From Liolophura sinensis (lineage: Eukaryota; Mollusca; Polyplacophora; Chitonida; Chitonidae), in assembly GCF_032854445.1 (NCBI RefSeq), contig NC_088301.1, forward strand, positions 9,174,281-9,234,280: 60,000 nt of DNA. Reading direction: 5' to 3'. Shown piece by piece: positions 22,931-34,365 of the stretch. The notes under the pieces are model-generated. The model did no database searches and was not told where the DNA came from. It worked only from the letters and a program-made list of their open reading frames with translations. The stretch's first letter is position 1. The number at the start of each line of letters is the position of its first letter. The translations under genes and the position numbers were made by a program.

Positions 22931-25638
22931 GTGAGATACACGCTTTGCATTTTACGCCTTTAATTTTAGCAAACACGCTTTAAAGGGAAAGCGATATACG
23001 TACGAGCTTTATACGTGTTTGGATCACTAGAGCTTTCAGAGGGCGAGAAAAAGAAGAGAAGAATGTTGTATGTGTACCCTGTTATTATATATGCAACTGG
23101 AGACTGTTTAGAGTCATGCCGTTATGCATCGTATTGTTCATCTCTTTATGTAACATTCACTCCAGTGACACGGGTACTTGATGATACATACATATACTAA
23201 CTTTAAAGCTTGCTTATAGCATGGGCGATTGGTCGGGAAATGAAGTATAAACTGGTTGCATACAACTTTTTTTGCAAAATTTACGCCAAATACAGATTAG
23301 CGTTTCTTCGAGTATAGGGTTACATAAATAAATCTGTTCATTCTTCAGCCAAGGTTCCACATAGTCTTTAAGCAAGCATACGTAACGTATGTTAATCCGC
23401 AGCAACCTATGCAGTTATGTTTTAGACAGTCTTATCTTAAATATATTTAAGGATTAAACCTAACTACTCTAATGTAATTTTAAGAACTGTTTGTATGTGT
23501 CAAGTGGGAAGTCGGGGGGGGGGGGTCATTGCGTCGCAACATGGTCTAATTCCTATACATATCCTATTGCACATTGGTTGGCCATAGGTTTTTGGGAAAG
23601 GCGGTAAACTGGTAAAACGTGTAAAGAAATGTAAAACGCAGGTATGACAAGTATAAGAAGGACCTACATTTAATGTACTATTGTTAGGATTAAGGTATCA
23701 TGGACATTGTTTGCCACTAATGAATGTTTATTCAGGTCTGAGTAATCCAACAATTCCCGTTTTACCAGCCTGTGGTCAAGTGCTCAAGCCGCAGATGGTC
23801 AGCTGTGTTGAACACTGTACAAACATTGCATTTAAGACTGCTTCTTACGTTTTACTAATCCAACCCACTTAAGGCCTGATTAGGAACTGGTGTTGACTTA
23901 ATCTCATGTGGTGTTTGAAACGTCCAAGATTTTGTAATTTGTCCATACGTGGTCTTGGGTTTTCAAAAAGCAGGGCACCGTGTAAAGGAGATTAGTTTGT
24001 TTACAAAGAGTCGCTTAAAATAGGCTATGAGCACCGTGCAACTTTTCGCTGCGCACTAATGGAGTCTCTATTTTGAATTCCTGGACGTTCACAAAGGAAC
24101 GTGTCACTTTCTCCTGTGAAATAAGAGATTAACCTGGCTTTGGTAATATCCGATAGTTGAAAATGTCAACACGTTTGAAGTGCACTGGGCTTCAGGCCTT
24201 TCCCAATAGCATTTCACAGCCTCTACCAACTGTAGCCAATGTTCAATAATCGACAGGAAATCAAATAAGTGTAGGGTAGTGTTAGGTAGCCTGAAGATCT
24301 GTGAACAGCGGACTGCGTGAGATGTGCTAGGTGGATGCCTATACAACCAGCTAATCTGGTCACGCTGCGTGTGCACCATGGATGAATGCATATTACGCAA
24401 ATGTCATATAAGCGTCAAAAAGAATTTAATATCTGCTTGACTTGCTAACGACCTAACCTGTGGAAATCGGTCTGCTTGATAATTTTGCTCTTAAATGTTA
24501 AAAGCATATGCACTTTTGGATTTCCTTGACACTGAGAATAGGTCAGACATATTTCACCCCACTGAGTGCCATCTCTCCGAACATAATAAACCTTGATTCT
24601 AACGTCACAGGAGCAGTATTCACTCTGATGCAATAGGGGTGTCTCTGAAGAGAGGGGACCCGTTACAAGATTGTTCCGAAGACTTGATCCTACAATAGGC
24701 CTGTATTATTACAGGGCTGTCGCTTTACTTCATTAGATTACCGATTGCTGCGTAATTGCACTATTCGACAGTTACCAGGTGGCGGTTGCTAAGTGTAATG
24801 TGTTAGCAGCGTGCAGTGGTTGAACTGTGTTTAAATCAGCCGAAAACTGATTTGGAATTATGGAATTAAACACCATAACTCTCATAGGTGAAGGCGGGAA
24901 ATGTCTACACGGATAGGACAGTACGCAAATTATACAAGATTATAAACGAAACTCAGAAACATAGTGATGCGTTACGCCATATTCAACATGTTGCAAGCAG
25001 CTTGCTGAGAAATCCTGGTTGTAACCCTCTCCATGGTTTTGCTACATCAGCCATCGGTTCATTTTACTGCAGACCCGAGCGCTCTGCACGCACAAATAAC
25101 CCTTTAGAGCATATATTTATTGCCTGTAAGCGAGTTCACTGTTTCTTTTTGATGTTGTCACCTATTTACACCATAGCACCTTTGTAGATGACGACGCCCT
25201 CCACAACACGGCGCGTTTTCTACATACAGCCGATACATGGGCTGCAAGGAATGTCACTTCCTGGTACATCAAACAGAACAGTATAGGCGAGCTCTGAGTA
25301 GCTCTTAAAAGTTTCTTTCTAACTACAACGCACGTACATATACAGTAGATTACGAGGGTTTCCTGACTTACCAGTGAAAACGCAACAAGAAGCCTATGAA
25401 TAAAACTGGCGCGAATCGTGAAAATCAACATTCGATTTCAATTAAGCATGTTGTTCTTAGTTCTTGCTGAGGATCTCAAATATCTCGAGGTACCAGGACC
25501 CTGGTCTACGAAGTAAACTAAAGATTAAGTTGATAATACATTAACAACCTGTGCAACACATGCTAAGGGCAGATGCCATTATGGTAGTTACAGTGAACCT
25601 AGCCTGTGATTGGCCTGTGGAACGTGACCCAGGATTGC

Positions 25639-25800
25639 TGCAATTTCAAAGTAGGCACAATTTTTTAATGGAGACTAACTGCACAACGATAAAGTGCAAT
25701 TTCAAACCAGGAAGGATTTCTTAAGAGATAATAACTGCACAACGATGAAGTGCAATTTAAAACAAGGCAGCTTTTCTTACATGAAGCTAGATTAACCCTT
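25639..25800. repeat. Three-copy tandem repeat, 56-bp unit
   Basis: TGCAATTTCAAA begins copies at 25639 and 25695, and TGCAATTTAAAA begins the third at 25751. GCACAACGAT recurs at 25681 and 25737, also 56 bases apart. Confidence 0.9.
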
Positions 25801-26331
25801 CAACGATGCAGCTAACAAATAGAGAAAATGTGGAAAGGTGCGCAGCAGTGATAAATTACAACTGGGGATGATGATCGTATTTTTTTTGTAAACCTGTTTG
25901 TTAAAGAGTACACCTGAAGACAATCCTGGTATCTGATTTGTTAATGTGAGATATAATGGTGATTGGGTAGTCAGAAATTGGTCGTTTTTACACTGACTGA
26001 AACTTGTACTTAAACATTTGCACAGTGAAACTCTGTGTTTTATCCATATAGGAATCCAGCGTAAGAAGGCATTTTCACATTTACTGTTATACATTTGTTT
26101 GCTAATGGCAAGTACAGTGTTTATTGTTTTGTATTTGTCTTGTTGGAAATATAGCATCCAGCCATTTGCAAATACCGGTTAGGAAAATATAAGTGGGTAA
26201 GGCTGAAGCGTTAGCGATGTGAATGTGTTTGTGTAGTTGAGATTGATCTTTACAGAACTGTTGGATAGTACGGAAGGGTCACATTTTTTCTGAGTACAGG
26301 TCTTTGTGTCATTTTATTTCACCTTGTCATC

Positions 26332-26400
26332 CTCCGTGGCCGAGTGTATAGCGTATAACCATTATCTTGGTGTGGACCAAAGACATTAAAACCACTAGAG
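26332..26400 (+). other. tRNA-head-like fragment, probably SINE-derived
   Basis: TCCTCCGTGGCCGAGTGTAT resembles the first quarter of a tRNA or SINE head (A box TGGCCGAGTG), but no matching B box or acceptor stem follows. Confidence 0.3.
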
Positions 26401-26912
26401 ATCTGTCAAAATATTATGGGACTTTTGACTGATCTGTTGTAGAGATCCAGCCCTAGGCTGTACAAGCTTTTAACCACTGTATATTGTTTTCCTACAGCTG
26501 CATTTTAGGCGGCCTTCATAACAATTTAATGGCAAATAACCTCGTGACTTCCTCGAAACAAATATGATCCAATAATCTATCGTCATTGTATGTAAATAAA
26601 CAGACAACCGAGACCGATGAGGATTAGAGTCAACGGACTAGTTCTGGTAGATGAACGTCCTTGGCATTAGGGCACCTAAGTCAACAGATCGACACTGAGA
26701 CAACAGAAGTCTTTATCGTTGATTTTAATCTCAGGTAAATATGAACAGAATAGCGTAATAATGACTGATGTCCGAAGGCGGGATATAGATGGGGATTATG
26801 ATCTCCTGCCCTTGTTATTGATGTACATTATACTCAGACAACAGCAGTCCTTGCTAACTCTCTTTTTCATAGAAAACAAATTTATGAAAATTCGACATAT
26901 CCTTCACGTCTT

Positions 26913-26954
26913 GGGGGTGGTGGTGGTGGGTGGTGGTGGGTGGTGGGGGTGGGG
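26913..26954 (+). repeat. G-rich (GGT)n-like tract with G-quadruplex potential
   Basis: Runs of three or more G occur at 26928-26930, 26938-26940, 26945-26949 and 26951-26954, with loops of 7, 4 and 1 bases. It lies on the non-template strand of the LURAP/FAM89-like intron. Confidence 0.8.
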
Positions 26955-28112
26955 AGTGCAGATTCAGCGCTGTTGTAAAGTATCACAAAGCTTAACATGT
27001 AATTGATACATCAAACACCTGTCAAATGTCTAATTTGTTTCCGGATTGGCTGTGGCAGACGACAATCGACAAATTTGGCGGGAATCGGGAAATGTGTACA
27101 TGGCCAGCCGTCTCAAACATTGGTGGCTTGATTACCCAGAGCTGGGATACATGGAGCAGGGCATTTGTTTTGATTATCTGTAAACGCCACAGAAGAATTT
27201 TGCGTAGACTTTTGACTGCCTCAGATCTGGTTCCCGGCTTTGGTTTGTTCTTGTCTGTACTACAAGCAAACAGAATGAACACCACCCGGTCAAATACTCG
27301 CGGACTCCGTATTGATTGGACAAGAATTTCTGTGTTGATGGAATAAATGTTAGCTCTGCGGCTAAACACTTTTCCTGTTTAATGTCTTTCCTGCTGAAGA
27401 TAGCCAGTGTCTTCCTCGCTCAGTTTTTCGCGCACTCACTTTGGCCGTGACCTTGTGAATTGCACATTAGTAGAATGTTATGTTTTAAGCGATGTGTTTA
27501 TTCAGTATTATTGGATTTGAAAATATGCTACGCCCTTTAAATCTCTAAAACATTTCTACAGTGCACACAAGGCGGTTAGACGCGTACAGCTGGCTTGACA
27601 GATGCCAGTTACATAATTTGAAATGCCAAATCAATTTAGTTGAGCGTTAAATGCTTAGGGTAGCAAAACCAACTGGGAACTAATTCGAGGTTTGTTTGTC
27701 TTGGGGACAATCTAATGCCATCACCAAGGACGCGTGTTAAATTTACTCCTGTGTAACTTGAAGCGATTATAGCTTGTGTAGCAATTCAATACTTGGCGTA
27801 TACACAAAGCTTAACAGGATATTGTGATCAGTTGAAAAGTACCAAGCGAAGCAGCAGACTAACGACAGTAATTGAATTATTAACCAGTTCCTTGGAATGT
27901 CCAAACTTTAATCCAGTGATTCTAAGTTATTAAGAGACGGTTTTAATGGAAAACAAAAAACATGAAGTATATACACGGGTTAACGAATTGAGTTTTAAAT
28001 CACTCAACGAGTGTCATCTAGTTCCCACATCCTTCGGGGCGAAGAAAGACTTCTGATATACTTAAACTTAATTCCCAAAACTATTTCTTAAATACAGACA
28101 CCAAACACTATT

Positions 28113-28270
28113 TATTTATTTATTTGATTGGTGTTTTATGCCGTGCTCAAGAATATTTCACATACTACGGCGGCTAGCATTATCATGGGAGGAAACCGGG
28201 CAGAGCCCGTGGGAAACCCACGACCATCCACAAGTTGCTGGAAGACCTTCCCACGTACAGCTGGAGAGGG
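28113..28270 (-). mobile_element. SINE type A, 5'-truncated copy in the intron
   Basis: The reverse tail TTTGATTGGTGTTTTATGCC and AAGAATATTTCACAT is followed by GGGAGGAAACCGGGCAGAGC, ACGACCATCCACAAGTTGCT and CTTCCCACGTACAGCTGGAG. It is inserted antisense to the gene. Confidence 0.95.
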
Positions 28271-30220
28271 AGCCATCCATGCAGTAAAGACTTTACCATA
28301 ACTGATCAAAGTCTTACGTTACTAGAAGTGCCAACTCTTGAATACATGCTAAAACTCCTTAATCATTCATCAATACTAATATACCATACCAGAATATTTT
28401 GGTATATTTGCCCTCATCGTTTCTAAATTGTATGAACGGAAGAACCAAAAAAAAACGCCTTTGCTAAGTATGCCCCAAAACTGGTCTGTTATTTGAGAGT
28501 GGACTCATTTGGCTGTATGCTTGTCTGCCTGTTTGAAAACTCCGTGTCTCAACCCGCGGTCCGGTTGTGGGCCAGCTTCAGCGATATGCGTGACATTGTC
28601 TTCATTGTATTGTTTTTTAGCTGACCCACATTTGAAGGTGTCATTCAAGGGTGCAAAACCCGGTGACATGGCAGCCGACAGACAGCGGTGCGGGGTGTTC
28701 ATTCACCATGTATGGAGGAGCCAACTCGCCACTGTGGACATACGCGTTGTGCTAAAGTGCACTCACCCCTTAGGTCTATATGGATTTTGCCCGACTGTTT
28801 GTGTCGCTTTGGATTGTTGTCCGACAATACTCAATATTGACAGGCTAGTTTCGGTTGCATAACAACATAGTGACATGGGTTCTCGGGTCCGTGTAACGGC
28901 GGGGTTTTTGCATGGGTTCCTATGAAGAAGTAGCCTTAGGTGGATATTCAGTCGTCCCTAAAATGGTCAGGCGTGTCGCTGTGTTCAGTAACTATCTCAC
29001 ACAACACAGACACACAGAAATCAAATAATGCCTTCGAACTGAGTAACTGAATTGGCGATCTCCTTACCATTGTCTCCAAAGAGACTATTTGGTATCCATT
29101 ACCAGTAAAAAATGAGCGACGTTCCAATAACGGTCTGCCATGTGCTATTGTGGAAGAGACAAACGATCTCTCTCTATTTGGTTTGAAGCCAAACACAGCT
29201 GAGCTTGTAGATAACAGGTGGTCAAGTGGTCAGTGAAGTGGGCATTCACTGGTCTGACAAATCCGTAAAATAGCTGATATGATGAAAACACACCAGTTAA
29301 TTCAAATGACAAAACTTGTTCTGAATATTTGCTTGGGTAAGCTCCTCTATGTCACTAGACAAGCCGAGACTATTTACCAAGCGATCTTCAATATCAATTA
29401 TCGGTGCAATTGCCCGTCCCGGTCCCAGCCCCGAACTCATTTATATAGGGTGTGTGGCGGGAAGAAACGATTTTGAAGTTGCTCTTAGCCAAGGAGGACC
29501 GTTCCTGACTGGCAATCTCCACGATCTGAGACATTACGGCGCATTATGGCAACTAAATTGCATAAATTGCACGTCAAGTAAAATAATCCATGCAGCCCAA
29601 GTGTACAGACATCAGCAGACGCATAATTTAAGGGTATTATTTGTCACGATTGCTTTGTATAAACCCTTCAAACTGTGTTCGCTCGTTATTGCTCAGATTA
29701 TGGACGGATGTTTGATAAATGAAACTATACCAACATAGATAGGTTATCTTGGGGAAAGTGTATATAAGATAGCTATTATATATAGCTGCTCGCATACTTA
29801 TTATCGTACTTTCACCGTATTAGGGATACATGATAGTGGTGGACTAGTATATTTATTTCCAACACGAGAATAGTGTGATATTTCACATGCTCATGGTGGA
29901 ATCCTCATGCTTATGAGACTAGGTCATGGCTGTATAACTTGTAGTACCAAAAGTCAGGTCATGTACATCTCCAGATACGATGACTGAATACCACGGCTAG
30001 AAAAACGTGTTCCAAACAGTACGCTGAGTTTGTACCGTACCTTAGGCTGTCTTTGTCGGTTGTAATGAAAGAATGTTTGTAAAACAGTAGTCCTACCGTG
30101 TAGGGCCTTGGGCTGTGGTTTGTCGTGACAACTCTCACTACGACCATCTCGCATGAACTAGATTTCACTGACCACCACTTGTTTCTCACCAGTATCAAAG
30201 TATGGCGTTTACATCTATAT

Positions 30221-30352
30221 GTCACCCGTAAAAAAGTTCGTAAGCAACTTGCACAATGTCGGTTGTTGTTATCTTGTGTACTATGATTTCCCCCAGCCAT
30301 AAAACGACGGTAATCCTGGAATGAAATATTCTTAAGTATAGCGTTAAATAAC
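30221..30352 (+). mobile_element. SINE type B copy with type A-like tail, in the intron
   Basis: It contains GTTCGTAAGCAACTTGCACA, ATGTCGG, CCCCCAGCCATAAAACGACG and then GAATGAAATATTCTTAAGTA with AGCGTTAAATAACACTTG. It shows that type B copies end in the same 3' module as type A. It sits about 55 bases before the exon 2 acceptor. Confidence 0.75.
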
Positions 30353-30408
30353 ACTTGAAGAAGTAAATTCACAAGAATTAAATAAGTTTTTCTGTTCTTC
30401 GGTTGCAG

Positions 30409-30912
30409 GCATCTCTGATGGACCAGGATCTATCATTGATGAAACAATTGCTCACCCTTAATGAAGCCATCGAGGACCTGAAGTGGCGCCGGAGGTACGC
30501 CACGACCAACGTGGGCGGCTCTTTTCCCCTCAGTTCATTATCTGATATGGAGGAGTTTTCAGACACCGATATGTTCGACTCGCACTCCGACGTGAAAATC
30601 TCCGGCATCTCAAACTTATCTCTGTACAATACACTGGACAGACGGACGGCTCTTACTGCAGACTTTCTCAACGGTAATGTCAATATACAGGCCGAGCCGG
30701 CCACATCGACAATGAAAAGATCTGACGTTGTTAATTCACAGTCCGTAGATAGTTCAGGATTAGACGTTCGATCTGAAAACAGGGGTCAGCTAGAGGACTA
30801 CCTGGACGTTCCCCTAACCGTTTCTAAAGAAGACATTCAGAGGTATCCCACTGACCAGAGCTCGTTTGACTCCGGAATTCATTCCGACGAGGAACGAGTG
30901 GTCATTGTTTGA
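30409..30912 (+). CDS. LURAP/FAM89-family leucine-rich adaptor protein, coding exon 2 (residues 70-236)
   Basis: The exon starts after a strong acceptor (GTTCTTCGGTTGCAG) in phase 0 and ends at TGA 30910-30912. It completes the conserved core, DQDLSLMKQLLTLNEAIEDL with KW (residues 74-95). Vertebrate LURAP1 has a very similar LxxLNEGIExxRW segment, and FAM89 has a related QLxxLYESIQ segment. In vertebrates this leucine-rich part of LURAP1 (LRAP35a) contacts MRCK kinase, and its C-terminus contacts the PDZ domain of MYO18A to drive actomyosin flow. The rest (about 99-222) is acidic and serine-rich, probably disordered (SLSDMEEFSDTDMFDSHSD). Residues 223-228 are DSGIHS, and the protein ends EERVVIV. 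Closest relation to LURAP1 rather than FAM89 is inferred from TLNE/KW and the hydrophobic C-terminus. It is probably cytosolic and actin-linked. Confidence 0.88.
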   Translation, partial: ASLMDQDLSLMKQLLTLNEAIEDLKWRRRYATTNVGGSFPLSSLSDMEEFSDTDMFDSHSDVKISGISNLSLYNTLDRRTALTADFLNGNVNIQAEPATSTMKRSDVVNSQSVDSSGLDVRSENRGQLEDYLDVPLTVSKEDIQRYPTDQSSFDSGIHSDEERVVIV

Positions 30913-32530
30913 ATCAAAGGCATGCCCAAGAGCGTGTTTTAAATAAATTGTCTGTGCACTGAAGATGAAATCTAGTTAATGATATACTGGATTTCATATG
31001 CCGGCATGACGCTGATGGGCACCGGTCGTTTCGTGTCATCTCAAGGTCTTGTAGTCATGCAGGAGGTGTTCTGGTGTGCCTGGGTGTGCAATATGCGTCT
31101 TGCACCTCAAGGGAACTGCACATTGACAATTTGACGCAACAAAAGACCATTCCATGTCTGCGCCTGCAAGTCAGTAACCCACAAGGTGAAGTGTGATGAG
31201 CTTTCGCCTCAGGGGCTATTAATATTTCTCAATGTTCACTCCTTCGAATACAGATGTACCTGGGCTTAAATGACGCTAGACGTTGAGGGCTAAAGTTGGC
31301 AAGACGGAGGCCTGTCCAGTGAAAGAACCCGTCCCAAGATCTTAAGCGTCTTCCTGCATGTTTGTAACTGCAGAAAGATGGTAGTCATCCGCGATGTTTC
31401 ACTTTCTGATACTCGAAAGACATGTCAAACTTTCACTAAGAACCATGCTGTTATGAGTTGTAAATAGCCGAAGTGACCAATCAGTGTTTTAAGTGCTGGT
31501 GTGTAATTTAAAACATGTCCCGAGGGATTTCAGTTCGAACCGCAGAAGACTGCTTGAGCTGAAAAGTCTTCAGCTAAAATGAAAGTAGTTATAGTTGAAT
31601 ACCCCTGGATTCACTGGTAAGAACTATTGGCAAAAATTTGGTCGCTGTACAGTAACACGTGACTGCAGTCTATACCGTGATTGTTTTGGTTGCCTTGTGT
31701 CCTGAACTATTTCACAGATTTTAAGATGAACGGACACCTGGTGTTTTATGCTAAGGTTCTTTCGGAGCCTTAAAGGTGACCTCAGTGACGCTAGACTGTG
31801 CCTGAGACACCACAGAAAGCAACTCGACCCCAACCCACGTCCACTGAGTGCTTGCAGATTCCATCCAATCCCTGCGGTTATTACGAAACGTTTTGAACGT
31901 TGAATGTGGAGTCTGCGACAAAGCGATTGGACCGAAAGCCACTGCGTCTTCACGTCGCCGTGCAGCCCTTTGTGAGACAGAGCCGAAGTGTAAATATGTA
32001 TATATGAATAGCTTATAGTCTCAGCTTGCCTCTCAAGCACTCCTTGTGGGATACGGCTTAGACATATTTATTTAAGATGTATATTTATCACTGAAATTGT
32101 AAAAATTATTAAAGCGAACTCCTATTAGATGTTCCTTCTCATTCCCTGAGCTGAAAGTTTCAACACGCTGGCACCGTTCCAAGCGAGGCCAACAGGTGTA
32201 TATATGTTTAAGTACAGCTACTGGCTTTTAGTGATACATTTTGTGCAAAAACAGAAGAAACATCGTTTGTATATATGTTACATTTGTATGCATAGGTTTC
32301 AAATATGAATCAAAAAAGTACTGCTAAATGTTTACCGAACATTCAAAACCTCAAACCTGGCGCCATTGCTGCATATATTCCATGCAGTACAATTACTGTC
32401 TTTGAACGATCTGATCAATAATGATATTGCTACGTATTTATCCCATTTACACCGCGAACTCAGGTGTTGAAGAGCATCTAATATGTATAAAAAATGTTAT
32501 TTAATGCAAATAAAAAAATATTGTTCTTGA
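30913..32530 (+). other. Probable 3' UTR of the LURAP/FAM89-like gene
   Basis: No sense coding frame follows the stop. Poly(A) signals occur at 30942-30947 (AATAAA, only 30 bases after the stop), 32108-32113 (ATTAAA) and 32509-32514 (AATAAA, with T/G-rich sequence downstream). AU-rich words (CATATTTATTTAAG) and three TGTATATA words at 31997, 32197 and 32268 lie in the last third. The long form is inferred from the AU-rich character and the strong last signal. The short form is equally possible from sequence alone. Confidence 0.45.
32509..32514 (+). terminator. Candidate poly(A) signal, distal
   Basis: AATAAA followed within 20-60 bases by T/G-rich sequence (TTGTTCTTG, TTTGTCTTGTG), a typical downstream element. 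Confidence 0.4.
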
Positions 32531-33946
32531 ACTTTGATGTTATTAGAGCTTTGTCTTGTGTATTTACTTGCATTACCACCACAGGCTTATTTCCATTTTC
32601 GCCATGCTTTATCGGCCAAGAATAACTCTCATCTAGGAGCTTTTCGAATCCCCTCGTAAATGAGATCAAAGAAAACATTTCTCTGCATTAGTCGTTTTCC
32701 TACGTTTCTTTCCTTTGGTCTCTGTAACGCATGTCCACCAGTTAGTGATCATGCCCCAAAACCCACTCTGTCAGATGTGGCCTCTGTTAGGTGTTCACCG
32801 TTACTGTCAGCATTGTATCGCTCACATGCAGACCTTGTACTATTGTAGCAGATATACGTGTTAAGGCTATAGTCCATCGTCTGTGAGATACCACGATGCT
32901 TCACTCATTCAGCCATGCCGATAATGATTTGCCGATCCACATTTTACTGAGGACAAAGGAAGTATCAAAAATAACACATTTTTTATGTCTTCACTATGAA
33001 CCGGGAGTAGTTTCTCCAATACATATTACTTCATGCATATTGACGTAAAGAGGGCAGTAAACTTTTTAAAGGATTATTTACAAGTTTTTTTTTCTAAAAT
33101 CCACTGTAAAATGAAGAGGAGTACTAGTCCAAGAGCTGTCTAGAAATTTGCGAAGATTCTGGATGCCTTATCATAGCCATTCTAGCCGTAGAATTACATT
33201 CAGTATTTTGGACAGTCAAAGTTATAGTCAAATCCATCAAAGTGTCTTTCGATCAGACAATCAGCTAGAGAACCACCCCGTCTGCTTTTATCAGTTTTGG
33301 ATTCAAGTACTGACTTTGGACGAGGAAGAAGTCAATGTGCAGTGGGTGATATCGAGAAGTCAAAATCGGGAAGGCGAGAGTGTATTTCATCGTGCTGTTC
33401 GTTTGTACAACCATCTGTTCTCGATACCGTATCAAGTCATGCATACCCGCTTGTCTGATCTATAACTGACACTGTGAGTCACACATATTATGTATGGGCA
33501 GTAGTTTTATCATACGTCGCTTTATCGTTCTCAAGACAATTGTTATTGAAACCAGCAGCTATAGAGAGTAATCTCTGACCAGATTGGCTCACAAATGGTA
33601 TTTGGAAAGTTCCTGAATCGTCAAATGGCATACGTGTAATGTGTCAACTGTCATGTCAGCAAAATCACTTCAAGATATAGTGCGTTTCAGTCATGATCAA
33701 TGAGCACAAAACTGAGATTTTTTATATAATTTTTTTTCTACTGGCTTAGTGTACCAGATCCGGGATCCTTTTCTCAGCTGTCCTCATTTTTACTTTTGAT
33801 CGGGATTTTTCTAAACCGTGAAATGAGAAGTCCTTGATCCACAAATATGATTAAGGGGCAGCAGGAAATGGTGCATTGTGAATGACGTAAACCTCTAAAT
33901 CCAAGCATAGCTGTATTTTATGGTATTATTGCTATTTCAAATGATT
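32531..33946. other. Anonymous non-coding DNA
   Basis: No gene was recognised. The 105-codon frame at 33148-33465 has no family motif. Confidence 0.5.
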
Positions 33947-34100
33947 TTTGTGTTTTATTTGCATGATGTTCGTTCGTCGCCGTACTAAGAAGTTTCACTT
34001 GTTCGACGATGCTCAGGTTTACGCCTGGAGAAAACGGAAGGAAACTACAACCCTTCACCATATAAACCTTCTGACCTAAAGGCGTACCAGTATTAGCTGT
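33947..34100 (-). mobile_element. SINE type A, strongly diverged copy
   Basis: The reverse tail is recognisable (TCGCCGTACTAAGAAGTTTC, ACTTGTTCGACG), followed by a degraded body (GGAGAAAACGGAAGGAAACT). Confidence 0.55.
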
Positions 34101-34261
34101 TTTGGACAGAGAATTTGTGGATATCTCTGCTCCTATTGTTGGTGACAATGAGCAATCGGCAACACTTGTGTGGGTGTTAATCTAATCTAACGTTTGTTGA
34201 AGAACACGTTTCGTCCACCAAGTAATATGCATGGTGTGCAGATCTGTACTCCACACTGAAA

Positions 34262-34365
34262 ATGTTCATTACCAAATTGCCAAAGGTCGGTGTCTTTTAT
34301 CCATAAAGCTGACCGCATTTGTATAACTGAAAAATGCTTGAATGTGGCGTTAGACAGTGTTAATG
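34262..34365 (+). mobile_element. SINE type B copy
   Basis: It reads TTGCCAAAGGTCGGTGTCTT, ATCCATAAAGCTGACCGCAT and a tail TGTATAACTGAAAAATGCTT with GTGGCGTTAGACAG. The tail is intermediate between those of types A and C. Confidence 0.65.

Larger units (their letters stand above)
22931..30408 (+). other. Intron of the LURAP/FAM89-like gene (7478 bp)
   Basis: It is bounded by GTGAGA at the donor and TTTTTCTGTTCTTCGGTTGCAG at the acceptor, both in phase 0. It contains a G12 run (23514-23525), three copies of a 56-bp repeat (25639-25800), a G-rich GGTGGTGG tract (about 26913-26954), a SINE A copy (28113-28270) and a SINE B copy (30221-30352). Open frames inside (24888, 25792, 27026, 28509, 29349) have no recognised content and overlap on both strands. 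Confidence 0.85.

Noticed and set aside
26332-26400. Possible tRNA gene
   Set aside because: Only an A-box-like start is present; there is no B box, anticodon arm or acceptor stem pairing.
28509-28862. 117-codon cysteine-rich frame in the intron
   Set aside because: A shorter frame overlaps it on the other strand, and it has no domain signature or convincing splice sites.
29959-30372. 137-codon frame on the - strand
   Set aside because: It overlaps a SINE type B copy and the intron acceptor of a better-supported gene on the other strand.
31624-32040. 138-codon frame on the - strand
   Set aside because: It lies antisense to the probable 3' UTR and has no recognisable content.
33148-33465. 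105-codon open frame
   Set aside because: No family motif, no splice context and no good start; length is within chance for 60 kb of six-frame sequence.
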